From: Gammaproteobacteria bacterium
Lineage (GTDB): Bacteria > Pseudomonadota > Gammaproteobacteria > Chromatiales > Chromatiaceae
Assembly: GCA_021773975.1 (NCBI GenBank)
Contig: JAJFJN010000040.1
Span: forward strand, 54,397 to 118,396
Length of the DNA: 64,000 nucleotides
Reading direction: 5' to 3'
How positions within the stretch are numbered: the first letter of the stretch is position 1; each line of letters begins with the position of its first letter. Below, piece by piece: positions 1 through 8,255 of this stretch. Made by a program: the position numbers and the translations under genes. The notes beneath the pieces are model-generated. The model did not search any database. It was not told where the DNA came from and saw nothing but the letters and a program-made list of their open reading frames with translations.

Positions 1-34
1 CAATTCTAAATTAAACTGGGATTTGGCCTGCTAA

Positions 35-59
35 CCTGCCGGGCCAATGGCTCGGCAGG
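35..59 (+). promoter_or_regulatory. Hairpin covering the proA ribosome binding site
   Basis: An 11-bp stem with a three-base loop (AAT) forms from 35-45 and 49-59, with one G-T wobble. The 3' arm carries the CAGG of the only Shine-Dalgarno-like sequence before the proA ATG at 66. The structure would therefore occlude the ribosome binding site. No T-run follows, so it is not a standard terminator. A short palindromic repeat unit is the other possibility. Confidence 0.5.
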
Positions 60-65
60 ATTAAC

Positions 66-1337
66 ATGTCAGAAACCATATTAGATATTTCCAAATACAT
101 GAACAGTGTTGGCCAACAGGCTCGCACTGCCTCCCGCGCCCTGGCTCGCGCCAGCACAGCTACAAAAAACAGCGCACTGATAGCCATTGCCACTGATCTT
201 GATAACAATCGAGAACAGTTGATAACCGAGAACAGAAAAGATCTTGCAGCAGGTGCCGCAAAAGGGCTGGATGCTGCACTGCTGGATCGACTGGAACTAA
301 CACCTGCGCGCATCGACAGCATGATCGAAGGACTACAGCAGATTGCCGCCCTGCCAGATCCTATCGGCGAAATTACCAATCTCAAATATCGCCCTACCGG
401 CATTCAAGTAGGAAACATGCGTGTGCCTTTGGGCGTAATCGGCATCATCTACGAATCCCGTCCCAATGTTACAGCCGATGCCGCTGCACTCTGCCTTAAA
501 TCAGGCAATGCTTGTGTGCTGCGTGGCGGCTCTGAGGCCTTCCACTCCAATCAGGCCATCGCTGCCAGCGTCCGTTGTGGCTTAGAGCAAGCGGGTCTGC
601 CTGCGGATGCTGTGCAGGTCATTGCAACAACCGATCGCGCTGCCGTTGGCGCACTGATTACCATGCCTGACTATATTGATGTCATTATTCCTCGTGGCGG
701 CAAAAGCCTGATTGAACGCATCAGCAGCGAAGCACGTGTGCCTGTCATTAAACATCTGGATGGCATCTGCCACATCTACATTGACGACGATGCTGACATA
801 GAAAAAGCACTACAGGTCACCTTTAACTCCAAGACACAACGCTATGGCACCTGCAACACCCTTGAGACACTGTTGGTAGCCGAAGAGATTGCCGAAAGCG
901 TCTTGCCTGAGCTGGGTGGCATGCTACATGAAAAAGGGGTAGAGATACGTGGTTGCGCCACCACCTGCAGCATCCTGCCAAAGGCCGTAGCGGCTACAGA
1001 AGAGGATTGGGACACCGAATACCTAGCTCCAATACTTGCCGTGCGTATCGTTAAAGATCTGGATGAGGCGATTGACCACATCAATCGACACAGCTCACAG
1101 CATACCGAATCCATCATCACCGAAAACTACTCAAAGGCACGATGCTTCCTGCGAGAGGTAGATTCCAGCTCCGTCATGGTCAATGCATCAACCCGATTCG
1201 CCGATGGTTTTGAATACGGCCTGGGAGCAGAGATTGGCATCAGCACCGATAAATTCCATGCGCGTGGCCCTGTGGGGCTAGAGGGGCTAACATCGGTAAA
1301 ATACATTGTGCTCGGCGATGGCCACATAAGAAAATAA
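66..1337 (+). CDS. proA: Gamma-glutamyl phosphate reductase
   Basis: Cytosolic NADPH-dependent reduction of gamma-glutamyl phosphate to glutamate semialdehyde, the second step of proline synthesis. The 423-residue product has the usual family length. It shows the YESRPNVT motif near residue 129 and the catalytic cysteine near 263 in the segment [12 protein letters not shown], as in aldehyde-dehydrogenase-fold ProA. The ATG at 66 follows CAGGA, but that site lies in a hairpin (35-59). nadD follows 18 bases after the stop on the same strand, the common gammaproteobacterial order, so the two are probably co-transcribed. proB is not in the window. Confidence 0.97.
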   Translation: MSETILDISKYMNSVGQQARTASRALARASTATKNSALIAIATDLDNNREQLITENRKDLAAGAAKGLDAALLDRLELTPARIDSMIEGLQQIAALPDPIGEITNLKYRPTGIQVGNMRVPLGVIGIIYESRPNVTADAAALCLKSGNACVLRGGSEAFHSNQAIAASVRCGLEQAGLPADAVQVIATTDRAAVGALITMPDYIDVIIPRGGKSLIERISSEARVPVIKHLDGICHIYIDDDADIEKALQVTFNSKTQRYGTCNTLETLLVAEEIAESVLPELGGMLHEKGVEIRGCATTCSILPKAVAATEEDWDTEYLAPILAVRIVKDLDEAIDHINRHSSQHTESIITENYSKARCFLREVDSSSVMVNASTRFADGFEYGLGAEIGISTDKFHARGPVGLEGLTSVKYIVLGDGHIRK

Positions 1338-1355
1338 CCCGTTGCGATTAACCTC

Positions 1356-1973
1356 ATGCTCGGCATATTAGGCGGCACCTTTGACCCTATCCACTTTGGT
1401 CACCTGCGCCCCGCACTGGAGGTGCAACAGGCCCTGGGGTTAGATGAGGTTCGCCTGATTCCCCTACGCGATCCACCTCACCGCAATCAGCCACTCACCA
1501 CAGTCAATCAACGCCTACTCATGTTACAGGCAGCCGTCAAAGGGCTGCCTGGCTTTAGCATAGACACCCAAGAGCTGGAACGAAACGGGAAATCCTATAC
1601 CGTTGAAACCTTACGCTCTTTGCGCAAAGAGGTAGGAGAAACGCCCATCTGCCTACTGATTGGCAGCGATGCCTTTCAGCAGTTTCATAACTGGCACAAA
1701 CCCGATGAGATTTTGCAGCTGGCTCACCTAATTGTGATGCAGCGTCCTGACGACTCAGAAATCAATCCAGTGTCACTAACCAAAGATAAAATCACCCAAT
1801 CACCCAAGCTACTCAACACCTCACCCGGTGGCTCTATTTTATTTCAACCTGTCACACAACTTGATATTTCATCAACATCCATTCGAGCATTAATACGCAA
1901 CCATCAAAGCCCACGCTACCTACTACCAGATGATGTATTAGAGATCATACAAACAGACCAGCTATATAAATAA
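1356..1973 (+). CDS. nadD: Nicotinate-nucleotide adenylyltransferase
   Basis: Transfers AMP from ATP to nicotinate mononucleotide to make deamido-NAD in NAD synthesis. The 205-residue protein opens with the nucleotidyltransferase motif GGTFDPIHFGHL (residues 6-17) and has the late motif ISSTSIR near 172-178, both diagnostic of the HxGH family. No strong Shine-Dalgarno is visible before the ATG, consistent with translation in an operon behind proA. In many gammaproteobacteria rsfS and rlmH follow nadD. Here a 119-base gap and an unrelated peroxiredoxin gene follow, so that operon is broken or rearranged. Confidence 0.96.
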   Translation: MLGILGGTFDPIHFGHLRPALEVQQALGLDEVRLIPLRDPPHRNQPLTTVNQRLLMLQAAVKGLPGFSIDTQELERNGKSYTVETLRSLRKEVGETPICLLIGSDAFQQFHNWHKPDEILQLAHLIVMQRPDDSEINPVSLTKDKITQSPKLLNTSPGGSILFQPVTQLDISSTSIRALIRNHQSPRYLLPDDVLEIIQTDQLYK

Positions 1974-2092
1974 CCACAAAAAAAACAGAAGTTAATTCCC
2001 AAAATCTCAAGTCAACTAAAGTCATACAGCCTGCCTGACGCTACTGTTGTTAAGGCATGCTTGACTACCACTTGAAATATACGGGGATATAA

Positions 2093-2584
2093 ATGCTTAG
2101 AGAAGGACAAGGTGCACCTGAATTTTCTTTGCCCGATGCAGATATGATGCTGGTATCGTCTGCTGAATTTAAAAACTCAAAAAATATTGTCCTGTTTTTT
2201 TATTCACTAGAAAATTCTGCAGAGTGCACCATCAAGGCCATCGAATTTTCAGATATGATTCATGACTTCAGAGTAGAAGATACAGCGGTGATCGGCATTA
2301 ATACCGACTGCTGCGGCTGCCATGCCAAGTTTCGGGATAAATATGGCTTAAGCATTATGCTTCTATCTGACTCCACAGGTAAGACATGCAACGCATACAA
2401 CGTTTGGCAAAATGACTCCGCCAATAAGCAAAAAACATGGAAGAAATGCATTAAAGACGCTACCTTTATTATTGATAAAAAGGGAATCATCAAACACATC
2501 ATGTACGACATAAACCCAGTAGGACACGCTGCAAATACTCTTGATATTATTCGATCAATGAGAGAACCTTCAGCGGCAGCATAA
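2093..2584 (+). CDS. Peroxiredoxin of the AhpC/TSA (BCP-like) family, atypical active site
   Basis: A 163-residue thioredoxin-fold protein resembling bacterioferritin comigratory protein (thiol peroxidase). The peroxidatic cysteine is Cys45 in the segment ENSAECTIKA, aligning with the family's TPGCTxxA signature. The Thr-Pro-Gly before the Cys is replaced by Ser-Ala-Glu, and there is no Cys five residues later, where PrxQ-type enzymes carry the resolving Cys. A CCGC cluster at residues 73-76 could supply a resolving thiol or bind metal. GGGGA eight bases upstream supports the ATG. No signal peptide is seen. It lies alone between nadD and zapE. Function is assigned by family only. Confidence 0.8.
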   Translation: MLREGQGAPEFSLPDADMMLVSSAEFKNSKNIVLFFYSLENSAECTIKAIEFSDMIHDFRVEDTAVIGINTDCCGCHAKFRDKYGLSIMLLSDSTGKTCNAYNVWQNDSANKQKTWKKCIKDATFIIDKKGIIKHIMYDINPVGHAANTLDIIRSMREPSAAA

Positions 2585-2614
2585 CCACACTCATAACAAC
2601 GACACAAAAGTGCA

Positions 2615-3745
2615 ATGCATATCCACACAGACACGCAAGCACACGGATCACCACAGCAAGCTTATTCAGCACAGTTGCAACAGGGATCATTAGAAGAAGA
2701 TGATGCACAACGTACCGTTATAGATGCGCTGCAAAAACTACACAGTGAGTTACTGCGCCCTACAACGACCAAATCACTATCACTATCTGAACGGCTCTTT
2801 TCCCGAAGCAAAGCAGAAACAAACGTCTCATCCCATGGGCTTTATATATGGGGTGGCGTAGGTCGGGGGAAAACCTGGCTAATGGATCTTTTTTTCAATA
2901 GTCTTGAGTTTGAAGATAAGCAGCGCCTGCACTTCCACCACTTTATGCGCACAATACACAGCGAGTTGGCGCAGTTAAAAGGGCAGAGTGACCCACTGCA
3001 TATCGTTGCTGCCAACCTGTCACACCGTACAAAGATACTGTGCCTGGATGAACTGTATGTATCTGATATTGGCGATGCCATGCTGCTTGGCCAACTGTTA
3101 AAAGGTCTTTTTCAGCATGGCACTATCTTGGTGGCCACTACAAACATGCCACCCGATCATCTCTACCGGGACGGACTGCAACGCATGGCTTTTCTTCCCA
3201 CTATCGCATTGATTAAAGAAAATATGCACATAGTTGAGTTAAGTGGCAGCACCGACTACCGCCTTAAATACCTAGAGTCAGCAAAGGTATATCACACACC
3301 GCTAAATGAAAATTCAAACCAACTGCTGCATGAAGAGTTCAACCACCTGGCAATATCACAAACTCAAGTCGGCGGCTCTATCTCTATAGAGGGACGAAGC
3401 ATACCTGTCATTTCACACACCAATGACATCATATGGTTTGACTTCACCGTGCTTTGCGGTGGACCACGAGCATCTGCAGACTACATTGAAATTGCGCGTC
3501 AATTTCACACCGTTATCCTATCCAATATCCCTATCATGGCAGATGAACAGACCGATCATGTAAGACGCTTTATGACGCTTATTGATGAGCTTTATGATTG
3601 CAATGTAAAAGTCATCATCAGTGCGGAGAGCACGCCTGATAAACTGTATCAAGGCGGCCAACTTGCCTTTGAATATCGACGTACTGCCAGCCGCTTGCAA
3701 GAGATGCAATCAAGAAGATATCTTGCAAAAAAGCACCAGCTTTAA
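2615..3745 (+). CDS. zapE: Cell division protein ZapE, AFG1-like ATPase
   Basis: Cytosolic ATPase of the AFG1/ZapE family, known in E. coli to act on FtsZ rings. The 376 residues match family length. Walker A is GGVGRGKT at residues 80-87 and Walker B lies in ILCLDELYVSD near 141-151. The segments GLYIWGGVGRGKTWLMDLF and the C-terminal ASRLQEMQSRRYL are strongly ZapE-like. One oddity is LDEL where the family usually has a phenylalanine around the DE pair. The start lacks a clear Shine-Dalgarno. It is followed by slyX 92 bases downstream on the same strand. Confidence 0.95.
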   Translation: MHIHTDTQAHGSPQQAYSAQLQQGSLEEDDAQRTVIDALQKLHSELLRPTTTKSLSLSERLFSRSKAETNVSSHGLYIWGGVGRGKTWLMDLFFNSLEFEDKQRLHFHHFMRTIHSELAQLKGQSDPLHIVAANLSHRTKILCLDELYVSDIGDAMLLGQLLKGLFQHGTILVATTNMPPDHLYRDGLQRMAFLPTIALIKENMHIVELSGSTDYRLKYLESAKVYHTPLNENSNQLLHEEFNHLAISQTQVGGSISIEGRSIPVISHTNDIIWFDFTVLCGGPRASADYIEIARQFHTVILSNIPIMADEQTDHVRRFMTLIDELYDCNVKVIISAESTPDKLYQGGQLAFEYRRTASRLQEMQSRRYLAKKHQL

Positions 3746-3837
3746 CCTCAAAATCAATCACACACAAACCCAACTGATCTTTCCAGAATTATCCGTTAAA
3801 CTCAGTGATACTTGCCTTACAACCCACACAAAAACAG

Positions 3838-4041
3838 ATGAATGATCAACTAACAGACCTACAGACACGCTTGGCTTTTCAAGAAGAGAGCATAGATGCC
3901 CTAAACGCCACCGTGGCCCGACAGGCGCAGGAAATCAGCGAATTGCAACAGGCCTTTAAAGAGATTGCTAAACGGCTCTACTCACTTTCAGACTCTGATG
4001 CCGCCAGCGAAGCAGAAGAGACTCCACCACCTCACTATTAA
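3838..4041 (+). CDS. slyX: SlyX family protein
   Basis: Small cytosolic protein of the SlyX family, whose function is not established. The 67 residues form one predicted amphipathic or coiled-coil helix with the family pattern LxxRLAFQEESIDALN and the very conserved tail AEETPPPHY. The ATG at 3838 was chosen because family members begin about ten residues before LAFQE. An in-frame GTG at 3805 would add 11 residues without support. The stop lies only seven bases from the left repeat of the restriction-modification island, so the island sits directly against this gene. Confidence 0.9.
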   Translation: MNDQLTDLQTRLAFQEESIDALNATVARQAQEISELQQAFKEIAKRLYSLSDSDAASEAEETPPPHY

Positions 4042-4048
4042 TGCATAT

Positions 4049-4062
4049 ACCTTCGGTCACGC
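4049..4062 (+). repeat. Left imperfect direct repeat flanking the restriction-modification island
   Basis: ACCT followed by TCGGTCACGC. The same ten-base core, preceded by ACCTC, occurs at 6587-6601 in the 3' end of serB. The two copies have the same orientation and bracket the methyltransferase, HTH and endonuclease genes. The methyltransferase stop codon falls inside this copy. It reads as a copy of the serB end left by insertion, but chance cannot be excluded for so short a repeat. Confidence 0.45.
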
Positions 4063-5151
4063 TATAGCAAGTTCGAAGTTATGCCCTTTTTCAGTGCCAA
4101 TATAATTAATTCTGATTTTCCCAGATATTGAGCTTCTAATACTTTTGGCAACTGCATATGCTAATCCGCATGGCACAGCATTACCTATTTGAGAATAAAT
4201 CTTGCTACTAGGGCCACAAAACACATAGTCAGAGGGGAACGATTGAAGTAGCGCAGCCTCATTTATGGTCAAACGTCTCAAATAAGAAGGAGCATCATGC
4301 ATCCCCTGTGATTTGCCACCTGCCATTAAATGACGGTGGTATTCTTCTACCCAAGAAGCCCTACCTTCATACAAATGATTATTATCTATTATTGGTGTTC
4401 TATTACCACCCATGCTTGCTGGTAACGTACTAGCCCAACCATCAGGGTTTAAAGGCCTGCCTTGTCCATTGAAAAGCATTCCTGCATAAGGTGATTTTCT
4501 AAGCACTGGCTTGGCTGCTAGCGTAACCTTTGCATTACAAACATGGTTGTTATTTTCAGTACCTGGTTTGCCTAGCGGTATCAAAATATCCCGGAGTGTA
4601 GGGGCTTGTTTTCTGTACTTTTGAAAATGCGCTGAAAAAATAGGCTGGTACTCATTTTTAACACCAATAAAAAACACCCTTTCTCGAGATTGTGGCACAC
4701 CAAATTCTTTGGCATTGAGTATATGTACAGTAACGGTGTATCCTGCCTTCTGAAAACGTGAAACAAGTGTATTTCGAACTTTTTCAAATTTCGCTAGTGA
4801 ACCAAGGGATTTGACATTCTCCATAACGAATCCTTTAGGCTTGATCTGCTCAATAACAGAGCAAAAACTAAAGATCAACTTACTTCTTGGGTCGTCAGGG
4901 TCCATCTTTCCGGCTACTGAAAATCCTTGACATGGCGGCCCTCCAAAAACAACATCTATTCCTTTAAATTTTGAGAATTCAGCTCTCAGTTCATCAATAT
5001 CCCCTTCAAAGAGTGCTGTGTTTGGATGATTGGCCCTAAACGTAACGCAAGCATGCTTATCCAGTTCATTCGCAGCTATGACCTGAAATCCCGCGTCTCT
5101 AAATCCCACATCCATTCCACCAGCCCCACTGAATAAAGAAATGGCCTTCAT
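4057..5151 (-). CDS. DNA (cytosine-5-)-methyltransferase of a type II restriction-modification system
   Basis: Methylates C5 of cytosine in a recognition sequence that cannot be read from the protein. From the ATG at 5151 the product is 364 residues. Motif I is SLFSGAGG (residues 5-12), motif IV is GGPPCQGFS with catalytic Cys74, ENV is motif VI, and QSRERVFFIG is motif VIII. The C-terminal QIGNAVP is motif X. An in-frame TTG at 5181 is longer, but the ATG has GGGA about ten bases upstream and starts at the family-typical MKAISLFSG. It diverges from the HTH and endonuclease genes. Base composition is more AT-rich than neighbouring housekeeping genes. The stop lies in the island's left repeat. 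Confidence 0.94.
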   Translation of the reverse strand: MKAISLFSGAGGMDVGFRDAGFQVIAANELDKHACVTFRANHPNTALFEGDIDELRAEFSKFKGIDVVFGGPPCQGFSVAGKMDPDDPRSKLIFSFCSVIEQIKPKGFVMENVKSLGSLAKFEKVRNTLVSRFQKAGYTVTVHILNAKEFGVPQSRERVFFIGVKNEYQPIFSAHFQKYRKQAPTLRDILIPLGKPGTENNNHVCNAKVTLAAKPVLRKSPYAGMLFNGQGRPLNPDGWASTLPASMGGNRTPIIDNNHLYEGRASWVEEYHRHLMAGGKSQGMHDAPSYLRRLTINEAALLQSFPSDYVFCGPSSKIYSQIGNAVPCGLAYAVAKSIRSSISGKIRINYIGTEKGHNFELAIA

Positions 5152-5201
5152 GAAAATATTCCCGTTTCGAATAATTTGCAAATCATACCATGATGCGCCA
5201 T
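5152..5201. promoter_or_regulatory. Divergent promoter/operator region of the restriction-modification genes
   Basis: Only about 50 bases separate the methyltransferase ATG (5151) from the HTH gene ATG at 5202, or 38 from its alternative ATG at 5190. The gap holds two perfect palindromes, TTCGAA at 5166-5171 and ATTTGCAAAT at 5174-5183. These are candidate operator half-sites for the HTH protein. No Shine-Dalgarno precedes either HTH start, so a leaderless transcript is possible, as is known for several controller-protein genes. Assignment is from position and symmetry. Confidence 0.5.
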
Positions 5202-5462
5202 ATGAAAAAAATCAAGACAATCCATGATCAACGGTATCAGCAGTTTATCTCTGAACTCGCTAAAGAGCGTATTCGCCTGAGCATTTCACAAGCAGAGATT
5301 GCTACTCTAGTTGGACTTAATCAATCTGATATATCTAAAATTGAAAAGTTTGAGAAACGACTTGATGTTCTTGAATTAACGATGATTTTAGAGGCTTTAC
5401 GTATTTCTGAAAACTCTAAACTCCAGAAAATAGTCACCACGTTTGTTGGGGTGCCTGTATGA
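5202..5462 (+). CDS. XRE-family HTH regulator, probable restriction-modification controller protein
   Basis: Small DNA-binding protein (86 residues from ATG 5202, 90 from ATG 5190) with a lambda-repressor-like helix-turn-helix: ISQAEIATLVGLNQSDISKIE is the recognisable HTH run. Size and place match controller (C) proteins that time expression of restriction and methylase genes. Its stop overlaps the endonuclease start in ATGA, indicating translational coupling. It diverges from the methyltransferase across a palindrome-bearing gap. Neither start has a Shine-Dalgarno. The controller role is inferred from context; it could equally be an antitoxin-like XRE protein. Confidence 0.82.
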   Translation: MKKIKTIHDQRYQQFISELAKERIRLSISQAEIATLVGLNQSDISKIEKFEKRLDVLELTMILEALRISENSKLQKIVTTFVGVPV

Positions 5463-6547
5463 ACGAAATAGCTGAACGTAATGGTGATGGTCAATACTAT
5501 GTAAATACTCGGCTTGAAGTCGCAAAAACCAAGAAAGAGAAGGACTTTCCAGAATTTGATCCTTCCACAGAAATACATCAATTATTGACAGCACTTATCG
5601 AAGTAAATGCCAAGGGTTTCCGTGGTGTAGTTGTTACTGCATTGACTGGCTTGCATTTAAATGCAAGCTACGATCCTCTAAATAATTTCTATGGTTGCAA
5701 TCCACGATCTATTTTTGAGGGCGGCATTTGGTACGCACTTCAAGAGAATGGTGTCCCCTGTGGTAAATCTGATCCATTAAATGTTGCAAAGAACGTAGAT
5801 CAGCTGAATGAAGACTGGGCAAAGGGAAGAAGACCACAATCTGCAGCAATGGCTGCGGTTAACTTCCTCAGAACAGTAGTAAAATCAGGCAAAACAAAGA
5901 GAGCTAGGCTAATCGATTATTTCTTTTTTCGCCTTTGGAAATACGCAGAAAGCGTAACTAGCTTCCAAATTGCGGAAATAGTCGCCTCAACTGAATCGAG
6001 ACAAATCCTGGGAAACAAGCTTGTTGAGTTTACTCTCAGATATCCAGAATCAGGAAATTTACCCCAATTTCTTGTTTCACAACTTCTCAGCACCGCATTT
6101 CGCACATCTGCTATTGAAGTTATCGGGGGGTCTGAGAGTGTTTTTGGCACCAATACAACACCAAAAAAACCAGCCGATATATGGTTAGAAGTCGAGGGTA
6201 TCGAAACAAATTTGTATGAGATTACTGTTAAGCCTGTTACTAAGAAGAGACTAGATGACAGCCTTGACGCGCTCCATTCCACTGGCCACCTAAACCATTC
6301 AGTTACTTTTATATGCAGGATACCTAACGATGTGGCGGAACTTGATGTTGTTCATGGTAGTTATACATATAAAGGCAAAAGTTTTGATTTCATAGATTAC
6401 CATGCATTTTGCTGCTCACTTAGTGCCGTTCTCAGTAATGAAGAGTTTTCATCTGTACTAATGAACACTGCTGAATTTGTGCAAGACATGCATATCTCAA
6501 TGAAAACAAAAGCTGGTTGGAATGAGTTCTTTGGTAAAGATATCTAA
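5459..6547 (+). CDS. Probable type II restriction endonuclease, family not recognised
   Basis: A 362-residue soluble protein encoded in a four-base overlap behind the HTH gene and opposite a C5 methyltransferase, the position expected for the cognate endonuclease. I do not recognise the family. A possible PD-(D/E)XK nuclease core is PAD (Asp240) followed by YEITVK (Glu254, Lys258), with the last acidic and basic residues on one strand, but spacing differs slightly from the canonical E-x-K. The N-terminal half is helical and rich in aromatic residues. The gene is AT-rich like the methylase. The call rests on context and is moderately secure; the recognition site is unknown. Confidence 0.65.
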   Translation: MNEIAERNGDGQYYVNTRLEVAKTKKEKDFPEFDPSTEIHQLLTALIEVNAKGFRGVVVTALTGLHLNASYDPLNNFYGCNPRSIFEGGIWYALQENGVPCGKSDPLNVAKNVDQLNEDWAKGRRPQSAAMAAVNFLRTVVKSGKTKRARLIDYFFFRLWKYAESVTSFQIAEIVASTESRQILGNKLVEFTLRYPESGNLPQFLVSQLLSTAFRTSAIEVIGGSESVFGTNTTPKKPADIWLEVEGIETNLYEITVKPVTKKRLDDSLDALHSTGHLNHSVTFICRIPNDVAELDVVHGSYTYKGKSFDFIDYHAFCCSLSAVLSNEEFSSVLMNTAEFVQDMHISMKTKAGWNEFFGKDI

Positions 6548-6579
6548 TAATCACACCAACTTGAACTGTGTAACTATAG

Positions 6580-7791
6580 CTACAGCACCTCTCGGTCACG
6601 CACACCCAGCAGATAAAGAATTCCATCCAACCCCAGTGTAGAGATCGCATGCTGTGCATTCTCCCGCACAATGGGTTTTGCATGAAAGGCAACGCCTAAT
6701 CCAGCCAGACCCAGCATGGGTAGATCATTGGCACCATCGCCTACGGCAATGGTCTGTTCCAAACCTATACCCATTTTGGCTGCCATCTCCTGTAGCAGTT
6801 CCGCTTTCTTCGCGCCATCTACAATGTCGCCTTTAACGATGCCGGTGAGCTTGCCATCTTCAATATCCAGCGTATTTGCCCCTACAAAGTCGATACCCAG
6901 CTTTGTTTGCAGGTAGTTGGCAAAATAGGTAAAACCACCGGAGAGGATACCCACCTGATAACCCAGTTTTTTCAGGTTGGAGATGAGGCGATCAGCACCT
7001 TCGGTGATAGGCAGTGATTCAGCAATCTCTTGCAGTACCGATTCATCCAGCCCTTTGAGCAGCCCCAGCCTGCGATGGAAGCTCTCTTTAAAATCGATCT
7101 CTCCACGCATGGCAGATTCTGTAATGGCTGATACCTGTTCACCAATGCCCGCAGCACGTGCCAGCTCATCAATCACTTCAACCTGGATCAGTGTTGAGTC
7201 CATATCAAATACAATCAGACGGCGATTACGGCGATAGAGATTATCCTCCTGAAAGGCAATATCCACGGCTTCATCACGTGTAATCTCTAATAAATCTTCC
7301 CTTAGTTTTGCAATATCTTCGGGCACACCACGCAGAGAAAACTCAACACAAGCTCGCTGATGCGGATTTTCATCCTGCAATGAAAAACGCCCAGAGAGCC
7401 GCGTCATCTCATCAATATTCAGTTGGTGATCAGCCACCACCTGTGCAACCCGGGAGATATTGCTGGCCGTTAATTTACGGCCCAACATGGTGACGATATA
7501 GCGCGGTTTACCCTGCAACCCGACCCAGTGTTCATAGTCTGCTGCTTCAATGGGAGTGAAGTTGATATTTAGCCCCAGTCGATGCCCTTCAAATAGCAGA
7601 TCCTTCATCACGATTGAAGATGCTTCCTGGGATGAGATCTCCAACAGCATGCCCAGCGAGACATGCTCATGAATAACGGCCTGACCAATGTCCAGAATAT
7701 TAACGTTATGATGCGCCAAGACATCAGCAAGTGCTGCTGTAAGTCCAGAATGGTCTGGCCCTGTAACATTTAGCAGGATAATTTCACGCAT
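6580..7791 (-). CDS. serB: Phosphoserine phosphatase with two N-terminal ACT domains
   Basis: Hydrolyses O-phosphoserine to serine in the last step of serine synthesis. The 403 residues comprise an ACT domain at about 5-75 (beginning IILLNVTGPDHSGL), a second ACT-like region at about 94-170, and a HAD phosphatase core starting with the nucleophile motif VFDMDSTL near 194-201 and ending with AVGDGANDLPML. The ACT domains suggest allosteric control by an amino acid. The extreme C-terminus contains the right repeat of the island, so insertion occurred against this gene without disrupting it. ycgL lies upstream on the same strand, about 90 bases away. Confidence 0.96.
   Translation of the reverse strand: MREIILLNVTGPDHSGLTAALADVLAHHNVNILDIGQAVIHEHVSLGMLLEISSQEASSIVMKDLLFEGHRLGLNINFTPIEAADYEHWVGLQGKPRYIVTMLGRKLTASNISRVAQVVADHQLNIDEMTRLSGRFSLQDENPHQRACVEFSLRGVPEDIAKLREDLLEITRDEAVDIAFQEDNLYRRNRRLIVFDMDSTLIQVEVIDELARAAGIGEQVSAITESAMRGEIDFKESFHRRLGLLKGLDESVLQEIAESLPITEGADRLISNLKKLGYQVGILSGGFTYFANYLQTKLGIDFVGANTLDIEDGKLTGIVKGDIVDGAKKAELLQEMAAKMGIGLEQTIAVGDGANDLPMLGLAGLGVAFHAKPIVRENAQHAISTLGLDGILYLLGVRDREVL
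6587..6601 (+). repeat. Right imperfect direct repeat of the restriction-modification island, within serB
   Basis: ACCTC followed by TCGGTCACGC, matching 4049-4062 with one extra base. On the coding strand it specifies the R-D-R-E residues near the end of SerB, so this copy is likely the native one and the left copy the duplicate. Confidence 0.45.
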
Positions 7792-7882
7792 ATGGATCAG
7801 CCTATTTATCGGTAGGATGTATAGAAGTTATTTAGCTCTTTGGGTGATTGCTCTTTCGGTTATAACAATAGAAGAGCCGCCT

Positions 7883-8179
7883 CTAATCACCACGATATAG
7901 CTTTGCCTGGATATCTGGAGGCATTTGTAGATGAAACCCCTGCTCACGCAGATTGGCCATAACCTTTGCAATATCTTGCCGTGCCAGATCTCGCTCGGGG
8001 TGAAGCTCAAGCTCCATTACCAACACCGCATGTCCAAAACGATCCAGCAACGGTTGGGGGATATTTTCAAAATCGTCTTCCTGTGCCAGAAAGAGATACA
8101 TCTCATTCTTACGGCTGCTTCGGTAGATCCAGCAAGGAATAACACCATCTTTAGGGTTGGTCATAACTACATTCAGCAT
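7883..8179 (-). CDS. YcgL domain-containing protein
   Basis: Small cytosolic protein of the YcgL (UPF0745) family, function unknown. The 98 residues show the family core CWIYRSSRKNEMYLFL followed by a DDFENIP segment and the C-terminal LREQGFHLQMPP. The first ATG is used. A second in-frame ATG at 8164 gives a length nearer to short homologues, and neither has a strong Shine-Dalgarno. It diverges from the Slp lipoprotein gene, 76 bases apart, and serB is downstream on the same strand. Confidence 0.88.
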   Translation of the reverse strand: MLNVVMTNPKDGVIPCWIYRSSRKNEMYLFLAQEDDFENIPQPLLDRFGHAVLVMELELHPERDLARQDIAKVMANLREQGFHLQMPPDIQAKLYRGD

Positions 8180-8255
8180 AAAACTAAAGGGCGGGTATTG
8201 TAGCGGAAACCGCTGATAAAGCTATGGTATCTGGGGCAGATGCTACACTTCCAGT

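Noticed and set aside
11..403. A 130-codon minus-strand frame opposite proA
   Set aside because: Shadow of the proA coding sequence with no ribosome site or homology.
4061..6580. GCTATAG at 4061-4067 and its reverse complement at 6574-6580 as terminal inverted repeats of the island
   Set aside because: Only seven bases around the self-complementary CTATAG, too short to support a transposon; no transposase is present.
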